From the NCBI RefSeq assembly GCF_000282315.2, contig NZ_AKJN02000008.1, positions 558,001-622,000 on the forward strand: a stretch of 64,000 nt of DNA. The letters run 5' to 3'. Both the position numbers and the translations under genes were made by a program. The number at the start of each line of letters is the position of its first letter. Position 1 is the stretch's first letter. Positions 42,893 to 51,678 of the stretch are shown in pieces. This stretch comes from Pseudomonas sp. GM41(2012) (lineage in GTDB: Bacteria > Pseudomonadota > Gammaproteobacteria > Pseudomonadales > Pseudomonadaceae). The notes below the pieces were generated by a model. It saw only the letters and a list, made by a program, of their open reading frames with translations, made no database searches and was not told where the DNA came from.

Positions 42893-43591
42893 TTACTCCT
42901 CGCGCAGGGTCTGGATCATGTAGTTGACGTCCACGTCGGAGGCCAGTTTGTAGTGCTTGGTCAGCGGGTTGTAGGTCAGGCCGATGATGTCCTTGACGGT
43001 CAGGCCGGCCATGCGGCTCCAGGCACCCAGCTCGGACGGGCGGATGAATTTTTTGAAGTCGTGGGTGCCGCGCGGCAGCAGCTTCATGATGTATTCCGCG
43101 CCGACGATGGCGAACAGGTACGCCTTCGGGTTGCGGTTGATCGTGGAGAAGAACACCTGGCCACCGGGCTTGACCATGCGGAAGCAAGCGCGGATCACCG
43201 AGGATGGGTCCGGCACGTGCTCAAGCATTTCCAGGCACGTGACCACGTCGAACTGCTCGGGCATTTCTTCAGCCAGCGCTTCGGCGGTGATCTGCCGGTA
43301 TTCGACGCTCACGCCGGATTCCAGTTGATGCAGTTGCGCGACCGCCAGCGGCGCTTCGCCCATGTCGATGCCCATGACGGTGGCGCCGCGCTGGGCCATG
43401 GCTTCGCTGAGAATGCCGCCGCCGCAACCGATGTCGAGGACTTTCTTGCCGGCCAGGTTGACCCGCTCGTCAATCCAGTTGACCCGCAGCGGGTTGATGT
43501 CGTGCAGCGGTTTGAACTCGCTTTCGCGGTCCCACCAGCGATGGGCCAGGGCTTCGAATTTGGCGATTTCGGCGTAGTCGACGTTGCTCAT
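42893..43591 (-). CDS. ubiG: Ubiquinone biosynthesis O-methyltransferase UbiG
   Basis: A 232-residue SAM methyltransferase that carries out both O-methylations in ubiquinone synthesis. N-terminal MSNVDYAEIAKFEALAHRWW, the motif NPLRVNWIDE, SAM-binding VLDIGCGGGILSEAMA and the post-motif CLEMLEHVPDP are all typical. Length fits. Between mtaD (57 bp upstream) and mupP (four bases downstream) in the same operon. Confidence 0.96.
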   Translation of the reverse strand: MSNVDYAEIAKFEALAHRWWDRESEFKPLHDINPLRVNWIDERVNLAGKKVLDIGCGGGILSEAMAQRGATVMGIDMGEAPLAVAQLHQLESGVSVEYRQITAEALAEEMPEQFDVVTCLEMLEHVPDPSSVIRACFRMVKPGGQVFFSTINRNPKAYLFAIVGAEYIMKLLPRGTHDFKKFIRPSELGAWSRMAGLTVKDIIGLTYNPLTKHYKLASDVDVNYMIQTLREE

Positions 43592-43648
43592 GGTTAAGTC
43601 CTCTAAAACTTGAAAAATCCTGTTGCCCCGGTGGTGAGTCCGGGGTGC

Positions 43649-44983
43649 TTACGATTCGGTATGGCCGCTGATGCGCTGGCCCCACGCCTTGGCGGTGGCG
43701 CAGAGTTGTTCTTCGTCCAGGCGAGTCAGGCGGCGGTCGTCGAGCAGTTGCTTGCCGGCGACCCAAAGGTGTTTCACGCAATCACGGCCGGTGGCATATA
43801 TAAGCTGCGAAACCGGGTCGTAAACCGGTTGCTGCGCCAGGCCGGAGAGGTCGAACGCGACGATGTCTGCCGCTTTGCCGACTTCCAGCGATCCCGTTTC
43901 GGATTCAATGCCCAGCGCGCGGGCGCCATTGAGCGTGGCCATGCGCAGGGCGCGATGGGCATCCAGCGCGGTGGCCGAGCCGGCGACGGCTTTGGCCAAT
44001 AAGGCGGCGGTGCGGGTTTCGCCGAGCAGGTCCAGATCATTGTTGCTGGCCGCGCCGTCGGTGCCGACCGCCACATTGACGCCAGCCTGCCACAAGCGCT
44101 CCACCGGGCAGAACCCGCTGGCCAGCTTCAGGTTCGACTCCGGGCAATGAATCACGTTGGTGTTACTTTCTACCAGCAACACCAGGTCTTCGTCGCTGAT
44201 CTGAGTCATGTGGACGGCCTGGAAGCGCGGTCCCAGCAAACCCAGGCGCCCAAGGCGGGCCAACGGGCGTTCGCCGCGCTGCTCGACGGACTGCTGCACT
44301 TCAAAAGACGTTTCATGCACGTGCATGTGGATCGAGGCGTCCAGCTCTTCGGTGATCACCCGGATTTTCTCCAGGTTCTCGTCGCCCACGGTGTAGGGTG
44401 CATGGGGGCCGAAGGTGACTTTGATGCGCTCGTGGTGCTTGAGATCGTTGAACAGTTCGACGCCCTGACGAATGGCTTCATCCGCCGTGCTGGCGCCCGG
44501 GATCGGGAAATCGAGGATCGGAATGGCGATTTGCGCACGAATGCCGCTGTTATGGACGCGCTCGCTGGCAACCTTCGGGAAGAAATACATGTCAGAGAAA
44601 CAGGTGATGCCACCTTTGATCTGCTCGGCGATCGCCAGGTCAGTGCCGTCACGTACGAAAGCTTCATCGACCCATTTGGCTTCGGCCGGCCAAATGTGGT
44701 TTTCCAGCCATGTCATCAAGGGCAGATCATCGGCCAGACCACGGAACAGCGTCATCGCCGCATGACCGTGGGCATTGATCAAGCCAGGGCAGAGCAATAT
44801 GTCCGGCAATTCGCGGACTTCGGTTGCGTTAAGCTTCAGCGCGGCCGAGCGTGGGCCGATGAATACGATGCGTCCGTCGCGGATGCCCAGGGCGTGCTCT
44901 TTGAGGACAACGCCAGCGGGTTCGACGGGTACCAGCCAGGTCGGCAGCAATAGCAAGTCGAGCGCAGCGGCAGTGTTCGGCAT
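43649..44983 (-). CDS. mtaD: TRZ/ATZ family amidohydrolase, probable 5'-methylthioadenosine deaminase
   Basis: A 444-residue metal-dependent deaminase: first metal motif INAHGHAAMTLFRG, HVHETSFEVQQS, VIHCPESNLKLASG and the catalytic Asp in GTDGAASNNDLDLLGE. It probably deaminates methylthioadenosine to methylthioinosine (or S-adenosylhomocysteine). The P. aeruginosa gene in this position (next to mtnA and ubiG) is an MTA deaminase, and mtnA is divergent here, so both act on the methylthio salvage route. The reading frame runs upstream to 45706 but conserved sequence starts at 44983. Confidence 0.9.
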   Translation of the reverse strand: MPNTAAALDLLLLPTWLVPVEPAGVVLKEHALGIRDGRIVFIGPRSAALKLNATEVRELPDILLCPGLINAHGHAAMTLFRGLADDLPLMTWLENHIWPAEAKWVDEAFVRDGTDLAIAEQIKGGITCFSDMYFFPKVASERVHNSGIRAQIAIPILDFPIPGASTADEAIRQGVELFNDLKHHERIKVTFGPHAPYTVGDENLEKIRVITEELDASIHMHVHETSFEVQQSVEQRGERPLARLGRLGLLGPRFQAVHMTQISDEDLVLLVESNTNVIHCPESNLKLASGFCPVERLWQAGVNVAVGTDGAASNNDLDLLGETRTAALLAKAVAGSATALDAHRALRMATLNGARALGIESETGSLEVGKAADIVAFDLSGLAQQPVYDPVSQLIYATGRDCVKHLWVAGKQLLDDRRLTRLDEEQLCATAKAWGQRISGHTES

Positions 44984-45052
44984 CGAGAATCGGTTCCAGA
45001 GCTTTTGTAAAGGATGGCGAAGTATACCCGAGCGTCTTCGCAGGGGGATCGC

Positions 45053-45058
45053 TATAAT
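45053..45058 (+). promoter_or_regulatory. Probable -10 box of the mtnA promoter
   Basis: TATAAT, a perfect -10 hexamer, lies 34 bp before the mtnA ATG in the spacer between divergent mtaD and mtnA. No good -35 match is seen 16-18 bp upstream. Confidence 0.55.
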
Positions 45059-45091
45059 CGACGGCTTTTGTTCATGTGTGCGGGGTGAGGG

Positions 45092-46168
45092 ATGCGCGAT
45101 CGACTGTTGGCTGCGGAGAAAGTAAAGGCCATCGATTGGCGTGATGGCGCCCTTTACCTGCTGGATCAGCGTGTTTTGCCGTTCGAGGAAACCTGGATCG
45201 CCTACACCAGCGCTGCTGGTGTGGCCGAGGCCATCCGTTCGATGGTGGTTCGTGGCGCGCCGGCGATTGGCATCAGTACCGCCTATGGCGTTGTGCTGGC
45301 GGCCCGCGCGCGGTTTGCCGAGGGCGGTGACTGGCAGGCGGCGCTGGAGGAGGATTTCGCGCTGTTGGCCGATTCCCGTCCGACCGCGGTCAACCTGTTC
45401 TGGGCCCTGGGCCGCATGCGCGACCGGCTTGAGCGTCTGAAGGATCACGCCGATCCGCTGGCGGTGCTGGAGGCAGAGGCTATCGCCATTCACGAGAGTG
45501 ATCGCGAAGCCAACCTGACCATGGCGCAACTGGGTGTGGACCTGATCCGCAAGCACCAGGGCAATGCGCAGGCGATTCTGACCCACTGCAACACCGGCGC
45601 GTTGGCCACCGGCGGCTTTGGCACGGCGCTTGGCGTCATTCGTGGCGCGTTCATTGAGGGTATGGTCGAACGCGTCTACGCCAACGAAACCCGCCCATGG
45701 CTGCAAGGTTCACGCTTGACCGCGTGGGAATTGGCCAACGAAGGCATTCCCGTGACCGTCAATGCCGACGCCGCCGCTGCCCACATCATGAAAACCAAGG
45801 GCATTACCTGGGTGATCGTCGGCGCTGACCGGATCACCGCCAATGGCGACGTGGCCAACAAGATCGGCACCTATCAGCTGGCGGTGAACGCCATGCACCA
45901 CGGCGTGCGCTTCATGGTGGTGGCGCCGAGTTCGACCATCGACATGAACCTGGCCAGCGGTGATGACATTCCGATTGAAGAGCGCGATGGTCGCGAGTTG
46001 CTGGAAGTCGGCGGCAAGCGGGTCGGGGCGGATGTCGATGCGTTCAACCCGGTGTTCGACGTGACCCCGGCTGACTTGATCGATGCGATCGTCACCGAAA
46101 AAGGCATCGTCGAGCGCCCGGATACCGCGAAAATGGCGCAGTTGATGTGCCGCAAGCGTCTGCATTGA
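45092..46168 (+). CDS. mtnA: Methylthioribose-1-phosphate isomerase MtnA
   Basis: A 358-residue isomerase of the eIF2B-alpha-like fold that turns methylthioribose-1-P into methylthioribulose-1-P in methionine salvage. Motifs: VRGAPAIGISTAYG, the catalytic Cys in THCNTGALATGGFGT and the Asp in GADRITANGDVANKIGTY. Preceded by GTGAGGG. With mtaD it fits the Pseudomonas route through methylthioinosine. Confidence 0.95.
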   Translation: MRDRLLAAEKVKAIDWRDGALYLLDQRVLPFEETWIAYTSAAGVAEAIRSMVVRGAPAIGISTAYGVVLAARARFAEGGDWQAALEEDFALLADSRPTAVNLFWALGRMRDRLERLKDHADPLAVLEAEAIAIHESDREANLTMAQLGVDLIRKHQGNAQAILTHCNTGALATGGFGTALGVIRGAFIEGMVERVYANETRPWLQGSRLTAWELANEGIPVTVNADAAAAHIMKTKGITWVIVGADRITANGDVANKIGTYQLAVNAMHHGVRFMVVAPSSTIDMNLASGDDIPIEERDGRELLEVGGKRVGADVDAFNPVFDVTPADLIDAIVTEKGIVERPDTAKMAQLMCRKRLH

Positions 46169-46194
46169 CGCTTTGTGTTGTCGGATAAATTGCT

Positions 46195-46256
46195 GTCGCG
46201 AGCAAGCTTTGCTCCTACAGGTTGCACATTCCTGTAGGAGCAAGGCTTGCCCGCGA
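46195..46256. repeat. REP doublet after mtnA
   Basis: TCGCGAGCAAGCTTTGCTCC... (46195-46220) pairs with CCTGTAGGAGCAAGGCTTGC... (46231-46256) over 26 bp with two mismatches; family GTAGGAGCAAGGCTTGCCCGCGA. The loop is only 10 bp. Confidence 0.88.
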
Positions 46257-46262
46257 TGAACG

Positions 46263-46592
46263 ATGACACGGTCTACCACCCCTGATGCCCCGCATTTTGC
46301 TTGCGAATCTTGGGTTGTGACGGCTCTAAGCCTCTCTCGTCCCTTTCAAGCCTGTCACCGGTCAACTAACTATGCTCCATGCGCATCAGGGGGATAGGTG
46401 CGTGGCGGCTCTTGTGATAACATCCGGCGGTTTCCAAGGTAGCCCGATGTGGCTGCCTTTACTGCGCAGATCCATGGCATAACTCGTTGATTTGTCGTAA
46501 GTCGGTGCATGGCACTCAGCCTGCAGCGGCGAGCTTCGTTCGTCCCATATGGATGTGACGAAGTTTCACCAGAAAAAGGAATCAGGCTTCTC
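46263..46592 (+). promoter_or_regulatory. gyrA upstream region
   Basis: 330 bp without a gene between the REP doublet and gyrA. TGTGATAAC at about 46414-46422 resembles an extended -10 box. AAAAGGA (about 46573-46579) is the gyrA ribosome-binding site. The reading frame upstream of 46593 is open to 46509 but not conserved in character. Confidence 0.4.
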
Positions 46593-49250
46593 ATGGGCGA
46601 ACTGGCCAAAGAAATCCTCCCGGTCAATATCGAAGACGAGCTGAAGCAGTCCTACCTCGACTACGCGATGAGCGTAATTGTCGGGCGGGCACTGCCGGAT
46701 GCGCGCGATGGCTTGAAGCCCGTGCACCGGCGTGTGCTGTTCGCGATGAGCGAGCTGGGCAACGACTTCAACAAGCCGTACAAGAAATCTGCCCGTGTTG
46801 TCGGTGACGTGATCGGTAAGTATCACCCTCACGGTGATACCGCGGTGTACGACACCATCGTTCGGATGGCGCAGCCATTCTCGCTGCGCTACCTGCTGGT
46901 AGACGGTCAGGGCAACTTCGGTTCCGTGGACGGCGACAACGCCGCCGCCATGCGATACACCGAAGTGCGCATGACCAAGCTGGCGCACGAGCTGCTGGCT
47001 GACCTGCACAAAGAAACCGTGGACTGGGTGCCGAACTACGACGGCACCGAAATGATCCCGGCGGTCATGCCGACCCGTATTCCCAACCTGTTGGTCAACG
47101 GCTCCAGCGGTATCGCCGTGGGCATGGCGACCAACATCCCGCCCCACAACCTCGGTGAAGTCATCGACGGTTGCCTGGCACTCATCGACAACCCTGAGTT
47201 GACCATCGATGAGCTGATGCAATACATCCCCGGTCCGGACTTCCCGACCGCTGCGATCATCAACGGTCGCGCCGGCATCATCGAAGCCTACCGCACCGGT
47301 CGTGGCCGCATTTACATGCGCGCCCGCTCGATGATCGAAGACATCGACAAGGTCGGTGGCCGTCAGCAGATCGTCATCACCGAACTCCCTTACCAGCTGA
47401 ACAAGGCCCGTCTGATCGAGAAGATCGCCGAGCTGGTAAAAGAGAAGAAGCTTGAAGGCATCACCGAACTGCGCGACGAGTCCGACAAGGACGGTATGCG
47501 CGTCGTGATCGAACTGCGTCGCGGCGAAGTGCCTGAGGTGATCCTCAACAACCTCTACGCCCAGACCCAGCTACAAGCGGTGTTCGGTATCAACATCGTC
47601 GCGCTGATCGACGGCCGTCCGCGGATCCTGAACCTCAAGGACCTGCTGGAAGCCTTTGTTCGTCACCGCCGCGAAGTCGTTACCCGCCGTACCGTGTTCG
47701 AACTGCGTAAAGCCCGCGAACGTGGCCACATTCTGGAAGGTCAAGCGGTTGCCCTGTCGAACATCGACCCGGTCATCGCCCTGATCAAGGCCTCGCCAAC
47801 CCCGTCGGAAGCCAAGGAAGCGCTGATCAAGACGGCGTGGGAATCTTCCGCCGTGGTCGCGATGGTTGAGCGTGCCGGTGCCGATTCGTGCCGTCCAGAG
47901 ACCCTGGACCCGCAATACGGTCTGCGCGAAGGCAAGTACTTCCTGTCGCCAGAACAGGCGCAAGCCATTCTGGAACTGCGTCTGCACCGTCTGACCGGCC
48001 TGGAACACGAAAAGCTGCTGGCCGAGTATCAAGAGATCCTCAACCAGATCGGCGAGCTGATCCGCATCCTCAGCAGCGCCACGCGCCTGATGGAAGTGAT
48101 CCGCGAAGAGCTGGAAGTGATCCGCGCCGAATACGGCGACGTGCGCCGCACCGAGATTCTCGATGCCCGTCTCGACCTGACCCTGGGTGACATGATCCCG
48201 GAAGAAGAACGTGTCGTGACCATTTCCCACGGTGGCTACGCCAAGACCCAGCCATTGGCTGCGTACCAGGCTCAGCGTCGTGGCGGTAAAGGCAAATCGG
48301 CTACTGGCGTCAAGGATGAGGACTACATCGCTCACCTGCTGGTCGCCAACAGCCACACCACGCTGCTGCTGTTCTCCAGCAAAGGCAAAGTGTACTGGCT
48401 GAAAACCTACGAAATTCCGGAAGCGTCCCGCGCTGCCCGTGGTCGTCCGCTGGTCAACCTGCTGCCGCTGGACAGTGATGAATACATCACCACCATGCTG
48501 CCGGTCGACGAATACACCGAAGGTCACTTCATCTTCATGGCCACTGCCAAAGGCACCGTGAAGAAGACCCCGCTGGAATCCTTCAGCCGTCAACGCAGCG
48601 TCGGCCTGATCGCGCTGGAGCTGGATGAAGGTGACGTACTGATTTCTGCCGCCATTACCGATGGCGAGCGCGAAGTCATGCTGTTCTCCGATGGTGGCAA
48701 GGTCACTCGCTTCAAGGAAACCGACGTTCGCGCCATGGGCCGTACCGCTCGCGGTGTCCGCGGCATGCGTCTGCCGGAAGGCCAGAAGCTGATTTCCATG
48801 CTGATCCCGGAAGAAGGCAGCCAGATCCTGACCGCTTCGGCCCGTGGTTTCGGCAAGCGCACGGCGATCACCGAGTTCCCTGAGTACAAACGTGGCGGTC
48901 AGGGCGTTATCGCCATGGTCAGCAACGACCGTAACGGCCGTCTGGTCGGTGCAGTCCAGGTGCTCGACGGTGAGGAAATCATGCTGATTTCCGACCAGGG
49001 CACCCTGGTGCGTACTCGTGTCGACGAAGTCTCCAGTCTGGGTCGTAACACCCAGGGTGTGACCCTCATCAAACTGGCCAGCGATGAAACGCTGGTAGGT
49101 CTGGAGCGGGTTCAGGAGCCGTCGGAAGTCGAAGGCGAAGAGCTGGAAGAAGGTGAAGAGGGTGCAGTGTTCGACGGTGAAGTCGTGATTGACGACGTTG
49201 TCGAAGATCAGCAACTCGACGCCGCAGCCGACGAAGAACCGCAGGAATAA
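46593..49250 (+). CDS. gyrA: DNA gyrase subunit A
   Basis: An 885-residue type II topoisomerase subunit. Start at 46593 (MGELAKEILPVNIEDELKQ). Active-site tyrosine Y122 in AAMRYTEVRM. The quinolone-resistance region reads HPHGDTAVYDTIV with T83 and D87, the residues associated with susceptibility in P. aeruginosa. The C-terminal beta-pinwheel has the GyrA box QRRGGKG and ends in a very acidic tail (ELEEGEEGAVFDGEV...). A terminator follows. Confidence 0.98.
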   Translation: MGELAKEILPVNIEDELKQSYLDYAMSVIVGRALPDARDGLKPVHRRVLFAMSELGNDFNKPYKKSARVVGDVIGKYHPHGDTAVYDTIVRMAQPFSLRYLLVDGQGNFGSVDGDNAAAMRYTEVRMTKLAHELLADLHKETVDWVPNYDGTEMIPAVMPTRIPNLLVNGSSGIAVGMATNIPPHNLGEVIDGCLALIDNPELTIDELMQYIPGPDFPTAAIINGRAGIIEAYRTGRGRIYMRARSMIEDIDKVGGRQQIVITELPYQLNKARLIEKIAELVKEKKLEGITELRDESDKDGMRVVIELRRGEVPEVILNNLYAQTQLQAVFGINIVALIDGRPRILNLKDLLEAFVRHRREVVTRRTVFELRKARERGHILEGQAVALSNIDPVIALIKASPTPSEAKEALIKTAWESSAVVAMVERAGADSCRPETLDPQYGLREGKYFLSPEQAQAILELRLHRLTGLEHEKLLAEYQEILNQIGELIRILSSATRLMEVIREELEVIRAEYGDVRRTEILDARLDLTLGDMIPEEERVVTISHGGYAKTQPLAAYQAQRRGGKGKSATGVKDEDYIAHLLVANSHTTLLLFSSKGKVYWLKTYEIPEASRAARGRPLVNLLPLDSDEYITTMLPVDEYTEGHFIFMATAKGTVKKTPLESFSRQRSVGLIALELDEGDVLISAAITDGEREVMLFSDGGKVTRFKETDVRAMGRTARGVRGMRLPEGQKLISMLIPEEGSQILTASARGFGKRTAITEFPEYKRGGQGVIAMVSNDRNGRLVGAVQVLDGEEIMLISDQGTLVRTRVDEVSSLGRNTQGVTLIKLASDETLVGLERVQEPSEVEGEELEEGEEGAVFDGEVVIDDVVEDQQLDAAADEEPQE

Positions 49251-49260
49251 GCGGACAGAC

Positions 49261-49295
49261 AGGGGGCGGATGAGAATTCGCCCCCTTGTTGTTTG
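49261..49295 (+). terminator. Intrinsic terminator of gyrA
   Basis: AGGGGGCG (49261-49268) pairs with CGCCCCCT (49279-49286), loop of 10, followed by TGTTGTTTGT. It lies 10 bp after the gyrA stop codon. Confidence 0.88.
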
Positions 49296-49322
49296 TCCCG
49301 TGGAATTGTTTTTAATGTAGGG

Positions 49323-49437
49323 CTGTAGGAGCTGTCGAGCGAAGCGAGGCTGCGATCTCTTGATCTTGCTCTTGCTTTAGCTATGTGGGGTCCATACGAA
49401 AAGATCGCAGCCTCGCTTCGCTCGACAGCTCCTACAG
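49323..49437. repeat. REP-like doublet with 36-bp perfect arms, upstream of serC
   Basis: CTGTAGGAGCTGTCGAGCGA... at 49323-49358 is the exact complement of 49402-49437, spacer 43 bp. It contains an inner palindrome CGAGCGAAGCG/CGCTTCGCTCG. This is a different sequence family from the other doublets in the window. It ends about 50 bp before serC. Confidence 0.93.
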
Positions 49438-49486
49438 GTCAAATAGTTTTGTTGCGTGATACCACCAAATCAGAGCGAGATTGGAT

Positions 49487-50572
49487 GTGAGCAAGAGAGC
49501 CTATAACTTCTGTGCCGGTCCTGCGGCACTTCCCGAAGCTGTCCTGCAGCGCGCCCAGGGTGAACTCCTTGATTGGCACGGCAAGGGCCTGTCGGTCATG
49601 GAAATGAGCCATCGCAGTGATGAGTTCGTGTCCATTGCCACCAAGGCCGAGCAGGATCTGCGTGATCTGCTGAATATCCCCTCGAACTATAAAGTGCTGT
49701 TTCTGCAAGGTGGCGCCAGCCAGCAATTTGCTCAGATTCCTCTGAACCTGTTGCCGGAAAGCGGCACCGCCGACTATATCGACACCGGTATCTGGTCGCA
49801 GAAAGCCATCGAAGAAGCTTCGCGCTACGGAAACGTCAACATTGCCGCTACCGCCAAGCCTTACGACTATTTCGCTATTCCCGGTCAGAACGAATGGAAC
49901 CTGTCGAAAGATGCGGCCTACGTTCACTACGCACCAAACGAAACCATCGGCGGCCTGGAATTCAACTGGGTTCCGGAAACCGGTGACGTTCCGCTGGTCG
50001 CCGACATGTCTTCCGACATTCTCTCGCGTCCGATCGATGTTTCGCGCTTCGGCATGATCTACGCCGGCGCCCAGAAGAACATCGGCCCGAGCGGCATCGT
50101 CGTCAACATCGTTCGCGAGGACCTGCTGGGTCACGCCCGTTCCCTGTGCCCGACCATGCTCAACTACAAGGTCGCGGCCGACAACGGCTCGATGTACAAC
50201 ACCCCGCCAACCCTGGCCTGGTACCTCTCGGGTCTGGTATTCGAGTGGCTGAAAGAGCAGGGTGGTGTTGAAGCCATCGGCAAGCTCAACGAAGTGAAAC
50301 AGCGCACGCTGTACGACTTCATCGACGCCAGCGGCTTGTACAGCAACCCGATCAACAAGTCGGATCGCTCGTGGATGAACGTGCCGTTCCGCCTGGCGGA
50401 CGACCGTCTCGACAAGCCATTTCTGGCCGGTGCCGAAGAGCGTGGCCTGTTGAACCTCAAGGGTCACCGTTCCGTGGGTGGCATGCGTGCCTCCATCTAT
50501 AACGCCGTCGACATCGTTGCGGTCAACGCACTGATTTCGTACATGGCAGAGTTCGAGAAGGAACACGGCTAA
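49487..50572 (+). CDS. serC: Phosphoserine aminotransferase SerC
   Basis: A 361-residue PLP aminotransferase of serine (and pyridoxine) synthesis: 3-phosphohydroxypyruvate plus glutamate to phosphoserine. N-terminal AYNFCAGPAALPEAVL, PLP lysine K197 in YAGAQKNIGPSG, LQGGASQQFAQIP. The start is taken as GTG at 49487 (giving MSKRAYNF); TTG at 49481 is the alternative. The stop overlaps the pheA ATG by one base (TAATG), linking serine and aromatic amino acid synthesis. Confidence 0.96.
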   Translation: MSKRAYNFCAGPAALPEAVLQRAQGELLDWHGKGLSVMEMSHRSDEFVSIATKAEQDLRDLLNIPSNYKVLFLQGGASQQFAQIPLNLLPESGTADYIDTGIWSQKAIEEASRYGNVNIAATAKPYDYFAIPGQNEWNLSKDAAYVHYAPNETIGGLEFNWVPETGDVPLVADMSSDILSRPIDVSRFGMIYAGAQKNIGPSGIVVNIVREDLLGHARSLCPTMLNYKVAADNGSMYNTPPTLAWYLSGLVFEWLKEQGGVEAIGKLNEVKQRTLYDFIDASGLYSNPINKSDRSWMNVPFRLADDRLDKPFLAGAEERGLLNLKGHRSVGGMRASIYNAVDIVAVNALISYMAEFEKEHG

Positions 50573-51666
50573 TGTCTGAGCAAGAACTCAAGGCACTGCG
50601 CCTGCGCATTGATGCCCTGGACGAGAAAGTCCTGGAGCTGATCAGTGAGCGCGCACGCTGCGCCCAGGAAGTTGCGCGAGTAAAGATGGCCTCGCTGGCC
50701 GAAGGCGAAGTGCCGGTGTTCTATCGTCCTGAGCGTGAAGCTCAGGTGCTCAAACGCGTGATGGAGCGTAACCAGGGGCCGCTGGGCAACGAAGAGATGG
50801 CGCGGCTGTTCCGCGAAATCATGTCCTCGTGCCTGGCACTCGAGCAGCCGCTGAAAGTGGCTTACCTCGGCCCTGAAGGCACCTTCACCCAAGCTGCCGC
50901 CATGAAGCACTTCGGTCACGCCGTGATCAGCAAGCCGATGGCGGCGATTGACGAAGTGTTCCGTGAAGTGGCGGCCGGTGCGGTGAATTTTGGCGTGGTC
51001 CCGGTGGAAAACTCCACCGAGGGCGCGGTCAACCACACCCTCGACAGCTTCCTCGAACACGACATGGTGATCTGTGGCGAAGTCGAGCTGCGGATTCACC
51101 ACCACCTGTTGGTCGGTGAAAACACCAAGACCGACAGCATCAGCCGCATCTATTCCCACGCCCAGTCCCTGGCCCAGTGCCGCAAGTGGCTGGACGCGCA
51201 TTACCCGAATGTCGAGCGCGTGGCGGTGTCCAGCAACGCCGAAGCGGCCAAGCGGGTCAAGGGTGAGTGGAACTCGGCGGCGATTGCCGGCGACATGGCT
51301 GCAGGCTTGTACGGGTTGACCCGTCTGGCCGAGAAGATCGAGGATCGCCCGGACAACTCCACGCGATTCCTGATGATCGGCAGCCAGGAAGTGCCGCCGA
51401 CCGGCGACGACAAGACTTCGATCATCGTCTCCATGAGCAACAAGCCTGGCGCACTTCACGAGTTGCTGGTGCCGTTCCACGACAACGGCATCGACCTGAC
51501 GCGAATCGAGACGCGTCCTTCGCGCAGCGGTAAATGGACCTACGTGTTCTTCATCGACTTTGTCGGCCACCACCGCGACCCATTGGTCAAAGGTGTGCTG
51601 GAAAAGATCAGTCAGGAAGCAGTGGCACTCAAAGTGCTGGGTTCCTACCCGAAAGCAGTTCTCTAA
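50572..51666 (+). CDS. pheA: Bifunctional chorismate mutase/prephenate dehydratase PheA
   Basis: A 364-residue enzyme: chorismate mutase AroQ domain at about 1-90 (LRLRIDALDEKVLELISERA), prephenate dehydratase at about 95-275 (VAYLGPEGTFTQAA, GVVPVENSTEGAV and the catalytic NSTRFLMIG), and a C-terminal ACT domain (KPGALHELLVPFHDNGIDLTRIETRPS) that binds phenylalanine for feedback inhibition. Two steps from chorismate to phenylpyruvate. Part of the serC-pheA-hisC-tyrA/aroA-cmk run. Confidence 0.97.
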   Translation: MSEQELKALRLRIDALDEKVLELISERARCAQEVARVKMASLAEGEVPVFYRPEREAQVLKRVMERNQGPLGNEEMARLFREIMSSCLALEQPLKVAYLGPEGTFTQAAAMKHFGHAVISKPMAAIDEVFREVAAGAVNFGVVPVENSTEGAVNHTLDSFLEHDMVICGEVELRIHHHLLVGENTKTDSISRIYSHAQSLAQCRKWLDAHYPNVERVAVSSNAEAAKRVKGEWNSAAIAGDMAAGLYGLTRLAEKIEDRPDNSTRFLMIGSQEVPPTGDDKTSIIVSMSNKPGALHELLVPFHDNGIDLTRIETRPSRSGKWTYVFFIDFVGHHRDPLVKGVLEKISQEAVALKVLGSYPKAVL

Positions 51667-51678
51667 GGGCGGTAGCAA

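Noticed and set aside
44984..45706. Upstream extension of mtaD to a 685-residue protein
   Set aside because: The added 241 residues are antisense to mtnA and have no domain; conserved sequence begins at 44983.
46509..46592. Upstream start for gyrA adding 28 residues
   Set aside because: GyrA proteins begin MGELAKEI; a ribosome-binding site sits just before 46593.
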